Shown: positions 11,815 to 24,610, counted from the stretch's first letter. The stretch: 64,000 nt of DNA from Straminergon stramineum (GCA_963920665.1 OY987269.1:12278501-12342500); one strand, 5' to 3'. The notes: generated by a model from the sequence alone, not told the origin. Numbers and translations are program-made.

Positions 11815-14800
11815 CTATTGGACCATTGCAGTAAGTGCTGGAAATGGATCTTGCTTGCTAAGAACCACCACCTTACTCTTGTGTGAAAAATATCCCTTGA
11901 TGTAATTTCGATAAATGAGAATTGCCATAATGCACTCAACCTGAAACAAACCAGATTTGCCACCTCAGAATACATGTCATGTGGGCAAAACATACGAGTT
12001 TCTGTACCTTTTTTGTTAACAAATTGTAGACAATCAAACCAAAAATAGTGTCTGATTCATCTCATAAAAGTTATTCAACATTACCTCATCAATATCCATT
12101 TCAATATTGAGCCACTTAAGTGCTTTCAAAACACAATCCATTTTAACTTGGTGAGCCCTCCCAGGATCCTTTTGCTTTTGTATGTTATGTCTGCAAAAAC
12201 AGAGCGCTCAATAAAAAAGCAGAATTCGCAATTGAAAACTTAGATTACTAAATCCTAGATGAAAAGATCAATCATTCGGTATGACACTCATTCCAATGAA
12301 GATTAACAATGCATGAAGTGAAAATTCAACAACTTACATCTTTCTCATCAACCTCCGGTAACATTGAAGTTCAAGTTTCTCAAGCACTAGATATACTCCT
12401 GATCGCAGAAATCTAAAAGAACACAAATGTCAAGACATGTAAGCACCACCACATACAATATCGCCTGAAATAACTTCTGAAGTCATAGATTACGGTTTCT
12501 CAACTCGAGATGTACTATGCTCAAACAAAAGTGTATAGTGGTCAGTATTAACCATATCTCAACACTCGGAAAAATAACCAATTTGCACCAGAATTGAGTG
12601 TCTAGTCAAGTGATTGAGGGCCAAAGAGTACATACTGATCTTCGTGTGTTTGGAGAGCTTGCCGCAGCAACCTAATATCCCCTGTACGGAGGGCCTGAAT
12701 TACATCTTTGTACTGATTCCAAAGGCAACGTGAAGAAAATAATCAGAAAGATATGGAAAGTCCAGAGAAACTTCGACTCTAGCAAAACATATCAAAAGAA
12801 GATGGCAGGCAGTGTTCCGCTCCAAGAAGCAATAACAATTTCAAGTTAGTTGCTCACATACCTCTAGCAAACCATACCGCTCAAGCAACGACTTGGATGG
12901 CATCACACCTAGTGAGAGCTTCACAGGAATCAAATACTTTAACACCATCCTGTAAAATGACAATGCTGCTTCCCAAATCAGAATTCCAAAATGAACTTCA
13001 TCATTCAGATAAGCTGACTCAGAAACGCTGCAAGTCAAATGATGCATTCTACGGGAACAACAGACGAATTTTGTTTAAATACAGTTCCACACTAGGGGCT
13101 TCACTGTTGATTTACATATGCTTTAAAGCGAGGCCTTCCAATCGCTTACATGGATATCACTCTCACCTGATATTATTTCTCTTTAAAGGATCACAATGCA
13201 CCAGCGCATACATGAGTTTCTGATCAGCCTGCGTTGGAAACAAAAATTATCAACAATTGACTCATCGAGAAATACAAGACACAACTGACGAGATGCCGAA
13301 TTCCACAAGAGTAATCACAATCAACAGTCCCATAACCTCGAGTTAATAAATTTTGGCAACAAAATGTGAACTAAAAACGAATTAACAAGCAAACAACGCA
13401 ACCTGACGAGGCAGGCAGAGAGAAGGAGAATAAGGAGTTTACAAGCACAAATTGGTCATTGAAGACCTCCAAGCGTCCAGTGTAATACATGTAGGTTACC
13501 TGGAAAATTAAAAGCACTTCACATAAATTAGTTGCAGCAATATAACAAGAGAAAAGCTCTTAATTTCATCCGAATTATCATCCCTTCAGAATTGTTTGGA
13601 ACAGGAAAATCAGTTCACAACGAAGTCACCAAACCGTTGAGAGGCTATTTCACTTCTCAAATATTTTCTAAATGCTCCAGTTGGCCTACGAATTACAAGT
13701 CTCACCCGATCACGAACAGGAAATTCCTCGAAGTCAAAAACACGCGCAGTCTCAATGCTCCGAATGACGCTTCTGCATAAGTGTACTGTTCCCAGCTGCA
13801 TCGATCACAGAAAACAGACTCTTTAGGATCTCTTGAAAGGCAAAAGGTAACCTTTGGATTAGGAAATATGAAATCTCCAAGCATGAATTCAACCAAAATA
13901 GAAACCCACAGATCTCCACAAGATAATCTACAAGAAGGTGCATTGCAACCCAACAGTGGCGTCATATATGAGGGCTTGAAGTTTATAATTATACCTTGAA
14001 GTAGATTTTAAAAAGCTGGCAAGTCACGTACAAGGCACCCACCCTTTTGGGTCCTTTACCCTGCAATGAAGAGACAAGAGAACACTTACTTGCAAGAGCA
14101 GAAAATATCCACTGTCTAGTACTAGAAGAATTTAAAACTCTGCAACATTCAACATTCAACATTCAACCACGTCTCGAGGTTAAACAACATACTGCAAGTG
14201 CCCCAAAGACTTTCATCAAGAACGAGCCAGCTCCTTTCAGCTTGTCTGGAATCTTCCCATTGGCTGCCATCTCCTTATCAGCCTGAAAAAGCATTAAATA
14301 GCGAATATCACTCCTCCAAGGCCTTGAAGGCAATACACATGAATAACGAGAAAGAGGGATCACTTCAGTGAGAGCCGCTGTGCTAACAAGGAATCACCAG
14401 AAATGATTGAATCAATCCAATTTAACTGCGCTAAATGGCTGCTTGCATCTAAGCTTGGACAAGTGACCCAACCATCTCTGCAATAGTCCGAAGCTCGTAG
14501 GCAATGCTGTGCAGTGCTTTCATGGCCCAAGCCGACTCCCAATTACGAAATTCCTGAAGAAAAGCACTGTGAAAGGCCACTATTAAAGGAAATACAACAA
14601 ATAGAAAGAGCTCATCCTGAAGACAAGACAGATTGGGAGGACTAAGAGGGCTAAGAGCAACCAGACTACAGCCCTGACCTAGCAAAACACATACTTCAGC
14701 AAAAAAGAATCAGGATTTAAAAATTGATTGAGAACTTCATGGAATGTAAATCATCTACCGCACATACTTGGCGGATTTTTCTAAAGCGTTGTAGGAGTCA

Positions 14801-15950
14801 ACGAAACGTCGATGGGCAAAACATTGCATGCATCGCATGTGCTGCCCAAGCATCTCCCCTAATGGAGCCGCGTTCTCCAGCTGTCTCGACAACCTATTTA
14901 CATCCTGGCCCTACACAAAATTCACAAGTCATAAAATATGTCAAGTGCACAATCAACATCAGTCATGTAAATTCAACAATCAGCTGCTACGCAAACAATC
15001 TCCGAGGAAATCTAACGACAAAATGATTCATCCAGAGTTGTCGTAAACAATATGACGATCGAATTTTAAAGAGTAAGCCGCAGATGGGAAACTCTCTCTA
15101 CTGAATACTAGAGTAAGCATAACGACCGGAGCTAAAACTCTTTCAGCTATAACCCATCAAATTAGCTTGATAACAGTACTTCATCTCTAAAAGTATTACT
15201 TAGACAAACTTCGTGTCGTCTTCAGCTAGGAACAGAATTGAGACCCAGTCCAAGCCGTCAAATTCAACAGCATATTTGCAAGAATAAGTGTCACTTCAGA
15301 TAGTACTGGTCGAAGTAGCAAGCTTGACATCCCGCACATTGATTGGTGCAAAATCGTTTTTATTCGTTTTATCTCGTTCTATGTCGACTTTACACTCTAT
15401 GAAACAAGAACGAATGAAGACGTGGCGATCACTTTGCATCCGAAAAATATTTGAGGTGGATTAGACTCTCGTTAACTCGAATGCAGCGAAAGATTTCATA
15501 AATACGACGGATTATTTTAAGCTGGTCACCCAACAGTTAGTAACAAGTGGAGTTGATTCAAATTTTAGGATTAATACTTCAAGTTTATTTCTTCGACTCA
15601 GAGACTGTGCTGCACAGACACGAGAACTGAATAAACCAATACAAGCATGTACTCAAAACTCTTAAAATCTTACTCATAGACTTTGGTCCATACAGATTGA
15701 CACTCCATATCATTTTTGTAAGCCACGACCTAATCCTGCATCCACTCACTCCAGACCTAAATAGCGTTAAGTAACGCCATTAGATTACCTTGTTTTGATC
15801 AAGCCCTGTGGCGACGACATTACAATACGCACCCCGCGAGACAGAGAGCAAGGCCGCGAGCTGAGAGCCATTCTGCGAATTCAAAGCGTCCGACACCGAA
15901 GAAATGTAGTCTCCCAACCTCCGAATCCCATCGTGACCTCCATACGCCAT
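11815..15950 (-). CDS. THP1: TREX-2 mRNA-export subunit THP1/PCID2 (PCI domain)
   Basis: Thirteen exons on the minus strand: 15950-15789, 14910-14768, 14566-14473, 14282-14193, 14060-13995, 13795-13706, 13499-13443, 13228-13167, 12949-12862, 12712-12636, 12412-12338, 12190-12085 and 11940-11815. All are GT-AG, and phases close to 411 residues, about the length of Arabidopsis THP1. Diagnostic stretches: AFLQEFRNWESAWAM, GAGSFLMKVFGALA, GALYVTCQLFKIYFKLGTV, VTYMYYTGRLEVFND, HEDQFLRSGVYLVLEKLEL and the C-terminal PCI winged-helix part VECIMAILIYRNYIKGY followed by VVLSKQDPFPAL. THP1 binds SAC3 in TREX-2 at the nuclear pore and couples transcription with mRNA export. ATG at 15950 starts MAYGGHD. 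The acceptor at 14566 was preferred over 14553 because it restores N-A-F-L-Q and the phase. The gene looks intact. Confidence 0.95.
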
Positions 15951-17560
15951 TGCTACTCCGGATTCACAAATAAAATACTAATGCCGGTTTCGAGAATGAA
16001 TGTGACACAGTTCCGGGACCGAGCTCATAGCCATGAAGTATTCTGCGGAAAATTCAACACCGATCTTGACGACCGAGGCAATCCTCCATAGCTTGAAATT
16101 GAGCTGCAATTAGGGTTCAACGCTCATTGCACATTAGACGCTTCCGAAAGCGTTTGGATGAATGTAGTCGATGTGGATGAATTTCTCTAGATGCGAGAAA
16201 GTCAGTCATCCTTCGTTACACTCAAACTCTCTCTGATTGCACATTCTAATAATAAGTACTCCGTAATATAAGCTATGTCCAGGGGATGTGTCGTGTTGAG
16301 TACACATCTGATTAGATCATTTCCACGTGTCAATTTGTGAATGAGAGGGCATCCAAAAGTCAATTTATCCCCCTAAAGATACTAGGTGTGAATGGGTAAA
16401 TGGTTCAATCATTAATAATCTTTGAAGATAAGGAAACTATCCCAATTGCGAATATGTATGGAAAGTATTGCAAATCCCAATTTCAAATTGGGAAATATCT
16501 GAAATTTTATGACTTACCTTTTAAATTCTAACATATTGAAAATTTTCTTTTATACCATTCCAATCAAACATATTGTATTATTCTTTCATATACACCATCC
16601 AAAAGCTACTAAGAAGTTTGGGGTTGACTAGGAGAGAAACAAAATGAAGATGAAGGATCCACCTAGGCAAGTTTGTTGTATATTGATACAAATGTAAATA
16701 TAAATATATATACACATGTATGAATATAGATGCGTAGGGATATTATACTTTTATAGAAATAGATAGACAAGTATACATATAGATGCAGATATAGTTGTTG
16801 ATACGAGTGCTAATTATCCCATATCTTTTGGATAACAACATGGGTTGATACTAGTATTTGAAATCCCTAGACATAGGGACATGAAACTAAAAAAATTTAA
16901 TTAAGGGTAATTAGTTTTAAGTTTGTTGATTGAAGCTTTGGCATTCAAATATACTAATCGCAAAACTTGATTTCGCACATTTTCCTTAGTTGAATTCAGT
17001 TGGAAAAAAGTTAATTTACAATGCTTAAATGTGGTCTCAAGTTTTGTTGTGAACAAAATAATTTTATTTTTCCTTTGAGCTCCTACCTTGCTTCAAATAT
17101 CTCATAATCTTTGAAGATTGATGAAGAACAATGAAATTCATTACAAGAAGGACCTCTTCACCCCTAACTCTTCTTAACAACATACATGAAGGTACGTGAA
17201 GGTGTTATTTAGGGCTTACATTTTGAAATTGAATTTTCATGTTAAATTCAAAGGGGTCTACATCACCTCACACCATTCACAATGATGACAAGTGGCATTT
17301 TCTAACAAAAATGACTTAATTTATACATCTTCACATAGGATCATTTCAAAAAATATTCAAATCTTTCATTTTTTATTTAATTAATGTCAATCCTGATAGC
17401 CGGTTATGGTAATTGAAAGTACACGAATACTCGCAAAAGAATACTAGGGGATACCCCATACTCCGATTGATAACCACAATATAGGGGCTTCCCACCCAAC
17501 CCGAAAAGTACCCTCAAACCGGTTCTCAATCAACTGACTGGTTATCAAGCCGTCGTCTCC
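15951..17560. other. Intergenic region between THP1 and the LysM gene
   Basis: 15951-16250 is of mixed composition and should hold the THP1 promoter and 5' leader. 16250-17400 is AT-rich with short TATA-rich and ATAGATA-like runs near 16690-16800. No gene was recognised. Confidence 0.45.
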
Positions 17561-17589
17561 CCCATCGTGCCGAACGCGCGCGCATCAGA

Positions 17590-17982
17590 ATGCAGAGACC
17601 ATCGCGTCCCGGTTTGCGCCGGCGCAACGCGGCTGCTCCGCAATCCACCAGAAGGATTCCTCTTTCGTTTTCCAAGCAATCCCATCATCATCTTTCACAC
17701 GTCATCTTTCATCAGGTACCCACCAAAAACGCCCCTCAATCCATTCCTCTAGGCTCAGAATTCAAAGAGTCTCTATTTGAAGGATCCCCTAATTCCTCCA
17801 GCGACGATCTTCATGTTCAACTCGCGTTTCGTAGTTCTCTTTCCCGTTTGTGGTCATTTAGGTATAGCGGATCTTTCTTTGGCCTGAGAAGGAGAACGGG
17901 TTTAAGGGTTTCTGAAGGGTTTGGGGATCCATTTAAAGTCATTAGTGTGCGTGGAAATTGTTGTAGGACGAGCATTTACTGA
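17590..17982 (+). other. Open frame of 130 codons in the presumed LysM leader
   Basis: An ATG-initiated frame in locally GC-rich sequence with CGCGCGCG just upstream. The product is arginine- and serine-rich (RSSLSRLWSFRYSG, FFGLRRRTG). It has no recognised domain, and its end overlaps the start of a duplicated block. It may be an upstream ORF, an organelle-targeting first exon, or chance. Its composition suggests transcribed leader sequence; coding status is unsure. Confidence 0.3.
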
Positions 17983-18690
17983 AGATCTAGTCTTTTCTTG
18001 GTTTATTCAAACGACCACCGGTGTCCAGTGAGGTTTCATCTCTTGGCAGCTGGTTAGTGAGTTGCATTTGCATTCGCACTATCATTGAACCCAATGTGGT
18101 TTGTGGATGTGCCTCGATTGTTGTGTACTTCAGTGTGGACAGCTAACTCGAGTTTGGTATTGTGTGTTTACCCCCTGAAGGATTAAAAGGGCTCACATTA
18201 GGCCTCATGTTTTTATTAGCGATTTTGAGAAGGAGAACGGGTTTAAGGGTATGGGGAGGGTTTTGGAGGACAGATGTAGAATCGGGAACCTCCGCTGCAA
18301 GATTTTTCTGTAAGAGACATCTTGAATAGGAGACATCCAGGGGTGTCTGATTATACTGCAGAGGGGGGTCCCGATTCTACATCCTAACCGATTTGGGGGA
18401 CGATAGTGGGGACAATATTGTGCTATTAATATGCGTGGATGTTTTTTTGCTACTACTGAGGATTTTCTCTTTTCTTTGCTATAAATTCTATCGACCACCG
18501 GTGTCTTGGAAGGGTCTCATCTCTTGCCGGCTGGCCGTGAGTTCCATTTGCATTCTCTCTACCTTTTGTCTAGTTTCAAAGTCGATGTGGGTTGTCGATG
18601 TTGTTTAATTCTTGTGTACTTGAATTTGGTCGTGGGTGTTTAACTCGTGAAGGACCAAGAGGCTCATGTTTTTATAGTATAGAGAGTTTA
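17886..18690 (+). repeat. Diverged tandem duplication in the LysM gene leader
   Basis: Landmarks occur twice in the same order: GAGAAGGAGAACGGGTTTAA at 17886 and 18227, CGACCACCGGTGTC at 18012 and 18492, a CATCTCTTGNC block followed by GTGAGTT and CATTTGCATTC, then GTGTACTT and CTCATGTTTTTAT. The spacing grows from 341 to 480 bp because of an insertion in the second unit around 18260-18480. The pair lies between the GC-rich block at 17.5 kb and the LysM start codon, so it may affect a 5' leader or its intron. Confidence 0.65.
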
Positions 18691-19049
18691 TTTTTGTCAG
18701 GTTTGTTTCTTTCTTTTTTGACCAACGCATGCAATGATTTTCGCTGATTCTGGTGATATAAATTTGGTCCTTTTATTAGTTCTATTATTCACAATATTTT
18801 CAATGGAATTCTGGTCATTTTCATGCCTGTCCTTTAGGGGGTAATGAGTGTCTTGATGTCGTTATGCCATCCAGGAGCGTAGCTATGGAATTTGGGTTTC
18901 CTTCCCATTCTATTTTTTTCATTTCCATAGCAATATTTGGCAGGAAGGGTTGAGCTTATCCAAGTTGGGATACTGCCTCGACATAATTATTTTCCCGTTC
19001 TGATTTCTCCCTAACTGCTACCTCGTTTTTTTCTTCCAGACGTGTAAGA

Positions 19050-19762
19050 ATGGCATCGATCGGCGGCAACCCTCAAGGACCATCACCACTTCTTTCGAAA
19101 CCGTCGAGACCGTCCATTGGAAAGAGACGTGAGAAGGATGAAAATGTTGCGCAGGCTGCAGGTTTGGTTGTAGCTGGCGGCATTGCTTGGAGCTTGTTCA
19201 GATCAATCACTGGTATTGGAAAGTCACAGGTGCGCACTCACGAATATACGGCCTATTACATTTAGCTTAAAATTTTTCCTTTGAACATTATTGAATTTAG
19301 GAGCCACTCTAATGTGGCTTCTCGTGACAACAGGAAAAGAGTGACAACGACATCAAGCTCCCTGTCGAGCATGAAGTCAAGGAGGTGGAAGAGAAGGCTG
19401 TAGTGTCCACGGGCAATAAATCGTCAAAATCCGGAAAGAAGAAAGCGAAAGGCAAGAAAGTTCAAGTGAAGGACGGCGACACTCTGTGGGGCATTGCTAG
19501 GAAACACAATGTATGCTTTCTTCTCCGCCTTTTCTTTTAAGAACCTCTATTGGCATTAGAGTTATGGTTAAATTCTGTCAGGCGGGTGCACTTGTTCCAG
19601 GTGGTGAATCTTATGAATAATGCTTTGAAATTTTATTGACATGCTGCTGATTTGCAGGTTTCGGTGAATGCATTGATGAAATCAAACGGAATCAGTGACG
19701 GAGCTACCATATCAGTTGGAGAGTTCATCGTCATTCCTAAGGGAAAGGAGCAGCTCGATTAG
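19050..19762 (+). CDS. Small single-LysM membrane protein
   Basis: Three exons, 19050-19229, 19334-19510 and 19658-19762, all phase 0 and GT-AG, encode 153 residues ending in TAG. Residues about 35-51 (AAGLVVAGGIAWSLF) form a likely membrane helix. A lysine-rich linker (residues ~61-102) leads to one LysM domain at ~103-147 with the hallmarks VKDGDTLWGIARKHNVSV and VGEFIVIPKG. LysM domains bind N-acetylglucosamine polymers, but many short plant LysM proteins have no known ligand. There is no signal peptide or kinase domain, so it is not a canonical chitin receptor. The basic linker suggests the LysM side could be cytosolic or organellar; localisation is inference. The first codon follows a pyrimidine-rich tract, so a 5' leader intron is possible. 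Confidence 0.9.
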
Positions 19763-21460
19763 GATTTGCAATATTGTTTGCAGGGCTGGCACTAGCCTCT
19801 GTACTTTTATGAAACCTTCTCATAACACTGTCTAGGATAGCAACCTGTATCCTAGTATTCCCTTCTCGTGCAGGCACCTTCTATTCTCGTCTGTGCATTA
19901 CACATCCTCGAGATTTTTTACCTTACCTGCATTGATTTCTGCATTGATTTCAATAGGTGGTGTAAGAAGGATTGCCTACGAAGCTGGTGTATAATGAGTT
20001 GAAGCCTGTTAGGTTGTCGACAAATTCGGTTACATTCAACTCTGTCTGCTCCCTTGTGACAGGCTTATGCAAGTATGGTGTATCTTCAGTACAGCTGAGA
20101 ACTGCTTATCGAACCATTGCGAATGGATGACCTTCATGAAACAACTCTTGATAGTCTAATGTGTCAAAGCACTCATTTTGTTGCCAGATATTAGATGCCA
20201 TCAAGATAGTTTGAGAATTGTGAGGAGTGGTTTGAGGACAGATTTACGAGACGATTAGATTCAGGATGCATAGATTGGATTGAATCGATCACATTAAGAC
20301 TAACGGGTGTGCACCCGTAATCATCACTCCCCTAAATGCACATGTAACACCCACCTACATGTTGACCAAAAAGCGTCACTACAACTTAGATATGGATGAA
20401 ACAGGATTTACACTATCTGAACAGAGAGTTTTGTGGAAACTTTTGGTATGCCTACAAAAACCACTTCAAAATTATGTAACTTATTCATATGGTGTCCAAA
20501 TTATGCATGCTGAAATGTGTTAGAATCCTCTTTCACTTGCCAATATGTAAGATTCAATAAGAATAATTAGTGTTGATTATGGTGCACTTATTTTATACCC
20601 TGGATTCCAAAGTATGGAAGGATGTTGCTCATTTTTATTTCAAGCTAATATTGTAGTTAAAGACTAACATGAAAGGAGGGAAATGTGAATCTTCAATGAT
20701 GGTTTTCTATCTAAATAGGTGGTTTTATACATTATTTATTACAACAAGCTCTCTTCCTACAAATTATATGAGGTCTCATTAATGTTGTCTTCCTACATAC
20801 ATAGTAGGAATTAGTGAACTTCTTTTCTTCAATTTTTAATAAAGTAAAGAATCATTTCAAAGAAATGGGTTGTTTTTTCACATTTTTTACAACCATCAAT
20901 TAAGCAAACTATCTTTTCACTAAATAACATTGTTTAACTAACCTAAATCATCCCCCCTTGGAAGAAGAAGAATGTCTCCCTATTTACCTAGGAGTGAATT
21001 TAGATAAAATGTGCAGAGAATCATGGGTTGAGTGAATATGAAAAAGTTGCAAGAGATTCATTATAGCTAAGTTAGCTTGGAAGTTGCTGTGTTGGGACTC
21101 CCACTTTCTGTGGAAGCAAAAGGGACCCAGCATTCCTTAAGAATATAATTATGTATACTTCACGTAAGAGAAGAATCAAGTTTTTATCATAATTTTTCAA
21201 TTCATTTTCCTCCATTTCCTCCTATAAAATTTCACACACCACCTATCAATTGATGTATGATGCTAACTTGTGAAAGGTGCACAATCAATCAATCAATCTA
21301 CAGTACTTCAACGAGATCATGCGATAAGCACCGGATCAATGAATGATGCGTGAACTCCTTGATATCAGGCTTCCCTTTCCTACTTCTCGTATCTGATATT
21401 TAGGACACAATGGGCTCGCTAATTATCAAAATCTTATGGGACCTCATGAGTCATGACATG
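19763..21460. other. LysM 3' flank then AT-rich DNA with no gene seen
   Basis: About 19763-20330 is of balanced composition and probably includes the 3' untranslated region. The rest is AT-rich. A (TCAA) microsatellite of four units lies at about 21283-21298. Confidence 0.45.
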
Positions 21461-21615
21461 ACAGTACTGTCCAGCAGGGCTTTTTTTTCTGGCAAAATTT
21501 TGCCAGATCTGTCAGAATTTGACCAATGTGAATCTGTCCCTCCAAAATCTGGTTTGTGTAGTGAAGCCAACACAGGGGACACTAGTCCAAAAAAAAACCC
21601 TGCTGGACAGTACTG
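21461..21615. mobile_element. Short TIR element with CAGTACTG ends
   Basis: CAGTACTGTCCAGCAGGG at 21462-21479 is inverted at 21598-21615, and the next bases (T-run inside left, A-run inside right) extend the pairing. Just inside the left end lies a perfect 20-base palindrome, TCTGGCAAAATTTTGCCAGA (21488-21507). No clear target duplication is visible. The roughly 154-bp length fits a MITE of unknown superfamily. Confidence 0.65.
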
Positions 21616-21879
21616 GACGGCATCCACACTCAGTTGTAAGGGAAGCTTATCGCCACTTCATAATTTGTCCGTTTTGTTTTTGTGAAACCACCTCTGTAAG
21701 GTGGTTGGCTTATTCTTTTGTGACAATTCCATGGTTGTGCAGAATACAGCTGCAAACATTTCGTGACACCCACTCCTACTTTGGAAAGGACATTTGGTCA
21801 CACTGAGCAAGTGATCATGTCTGCGTGTTCTGTTTCCATAGTACAGTACAATTTTATTAAGGTGGGCACCCCTCAAACC

Positions 21880-22480
21880 GCCACTTTTTGCTACTGTGCC
21901 CTAGTTACTATTATTGTTATTGTTAGACTATTTCAAATTTTCATTGATTAATTTTCTTGTTGGCAGGCGAAAGGAGGTTCAACCCAGTGTTTGGTTTTTT
22001 GGTTTTCAGACAAATGGTTATGTGGCCTTTCTTTCAAGAAGGTTATGCATTTATTGGCTTCTTCATTTTGGGGATTTGAATTGAATGAGGTCAATTATGA
22101 GTATGTAATTTTTGTATGCAATATTTGTATGTGTTGGCTCTATATGATGGATAAAATGAGGTTTTGGAAACATTGTGGCAACAATGTGGAGGGCCTTGAT
22201 GATTGTTTGGCATTTTTTTAACAAATTTATCCCCTTTTTTAATCTTTAGGCTTAAAGCCACTTTTTTTTTTTGAGGCAATTGGGCATAAAATTGCCTTGA
22301 AAAAAACACTAGTTCCATCACACCAAAGGACATGGCATTTGGATAGTGCATGCAAAAGTTAGGAAGGATTGAAGTTTATTTAGTTGAGGTTCTAAAAATA
22401 GTTTCCTCCAGATAGGTACATATTGATTCAGGAGATGGACACAGAGATAATGGTGGTTAGGGGGTCAAAGGTGCATTTGG
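21880..22480 (+). repeat. Dispersed repeat interrupted by a 330-bp insertion
   Basis: Both ends match the copy at 29890-30130 (blocks CTAGTTACTATTA, AAATTTTCATTGATT, GGAGGTTC, then AAAAGTTAGGAAGGAT). The copy here carries an extra segment at 21981-22314 after GGAGGTTC. That segment begins AACCCAGTGTTT and ends AAACACTAGTT, a degenerate inverted pair, and contains the hairpin AGGCAATT...AATTGCCT. TTC may be duplicated at its borders. Confidence 0.55.
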
Positions 22481-23125
22481 AGGCGCCCACAGTATCCCCA
22501 CAAGGACCAGAAGACGACTAGGTGGTTTGTGCAATGACATTTTTAGAAAATTCAAAATGTGAACCTCATTAATAATCCATGAACAACAAAGAGCCCCTAA
22601 ACAAATTTTCTATTGAATCCATCAATGCAACCTAACCAATAAATGATCAATTGTGCAATTTTTGATGAATTTTTTGAGTATAGAAAATGTGTTGTAAGCA
22701 TCACTTCTCATCCTTGTATCTTTTTTCCACAAGTCAAAATGATTCAATTTTTGATGTATTTTTTTAGCAATTTGCTATCAAGAAGAGTTTTAAAACAATT
22801 CTTTGAAAGGATAGTTGGTGATATATTCTCCCTTTGCAATATTGACACATAGCCAAATTCATACGAAATCTTTGGAAAACATCCCTTCATTTGGGACGAA
22901 TGTAAGTGCATTTTTAGATGATTAAATGAATTATCATCTATTCTTTGCAAATTCCACCCCAAAAAATGAAGAAAAGGAACCTTGCTTTCCTTCTTAACAT
23001 TGTATAACTAGCCAATAGGCCTCCCCATGCTTGAAATGGTCATGTCTATAGTAGTGCAACAAGCCGAATGCAAGGTCTAGCCAAAGGTGAATGTCCAAAA
23101 AAACGACCCCCTATTTGGCGCTTGA

Positions 23126-23347
23126 TTAACCCTGTAAGGACAGGTTAGTCACCTTGGAAATTTTCTTTTTTGAAACAATGTGAATCATCTACTTCAAAAA
23201 AAAATCATTGGAGGTAATACTACTGTGCAAGACCTCCCCCTTATTGCATAAAATTCTAAAGATGAACAATCACACTTCTATTTGACATGGGGAAATTCTC
23301 TGTCATCCACCAAACACTTAGTGTCCATGGTAGCCTTACAAGTTTAA
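23126..23347 (-). mobile_element. Family A TTAA element in a dispersed repeat
   Basis: TTAA at 23126-23129 and 23344-23347 flank a 214-bp insert with ends CCCTGTAAGGAC and, inverted, ACTTGTAAGGCT (TGTAAGG conserved). The interior is the reverse complement of the family A copies. The flanks align with 8050-8330, where a single TTAA stands. This is the best-supported insertion in the window. Confidence 0.8.
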
Positions 23348-23479
23348 TCTATTTCCTACATCTCTTCCACTTAATTTAGAACCTCTAATTCCAAATATGA
23401 ACTAAAAATTTGCAAATTTTAAATCATACATGGCAAATAAAAAGTTCTCATGTTTTTCCCAAGGGATAAAAAATGCGTG

Positions 23480-24610
23480 AACAAAACAGTTGCTACATTC
23501 AATTGTTTATACTACTACAGACGCAACTACTAGGAACCAATCATTTTTATTTTTTATTTTTGAGAAAGTGCCAAGATGGCGATCACTTAAAATTTGCTGA
23601 AGTATTGTATTTCTACATTCATCCACCTTTTGGACCCCCCATAAAATACTTTACAATCCCATTCATGTACTTTTCCATCCAAATCTGGTGAATTCACCCA
23701 CATTTTTAATAGAAACAGAAATGAAAGATTTATGGCCCAAAAAGATTCCTTTTTTTTGGCAAAAAATAGAAATTCATTATGGAATGATGCAATCTGAGTG
23801 GCACCGCAGTGCTTAAAAATAAAAGGGTGTGTTGGGAACTAAGGCCGGTAGTAGGCTTCCCTAGATACCCCCCTAGAGTGGGACTTTTTTGAGGTAAATT
23901 CAAGGATTGGAGTTGACTGAGGAGCCATATAAGTTAAAAGTTGAGACAACTTTTGGTCCTCTTTTCCGAGGCAGCAAAAGAGGACCCCTGCCTCTGCCTC
24001 TGCTTCTGCCTCTCAGTCATTGGGAATCAATGTCAGGGTCGTCATTGCTGCCAAAGAAACCAATTGTACAGTACAACAATCTACAGTAACAGTACTTTGC
24101 TTTGCAATTGCATATAGTAAATAATAAATATTATCTATTATAGTTATTATGATAGGTTACTAAAATTATAAACCCAAAATTTGTCATTGGTGTAAAATTT
24201 CTAAAGTGGGGCACAAGTACTGTCCTGACGGTTGTACAACCGAGAGTACCATACTACCATCATCCATTTCTCATCAGTCATGGAGACATGGACTCATGGT
24301 CATAGGACTAAGCTTATTAAAGTATTAATAAAGTAATAACAACTAATCTCCACTTTGTCCTTGCATGATATCAAACAGGATTTGTAAAGGACAAAGCTGT
24401 AGCTCTACCGTATAGTACAGGAGGATTTGTACAGTATAGGAGTGTGTACTTTGAAGCAGTTTGTTTTTGTTTTTTTTGTTTTCATTTTTTTGTAAAGTGC
24501 CAAAGTGGCGATATTAGATGTCCTAGTGGTGCTCCAATTTCAACATTCATCACATATTCATAATTATGTTTTCATCCACAATCTAGCAATTTCATCTAAG
24601 ATTTTTTTAT
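23480..24610. other. AT-rich DNA with no gene seen
   Basis: No exon-like frame. A CT-rich run (CCTCTGCCTCTGCTTCTGCC) lies at about 23990-24010. TACAGTAC and ACAGTACT words recur at 24065-24095 and 24410-24440 and may be decayed element ends. Confidence 0.4.

Noticed and set aside
14553..14553. Acceptor at 14553 for THP1 exon 3
   Set aside because: It breaks the phase with the preceding exon. The acceptor before 14566 restores the frame and the conserved A-F-L-Q-E-F.
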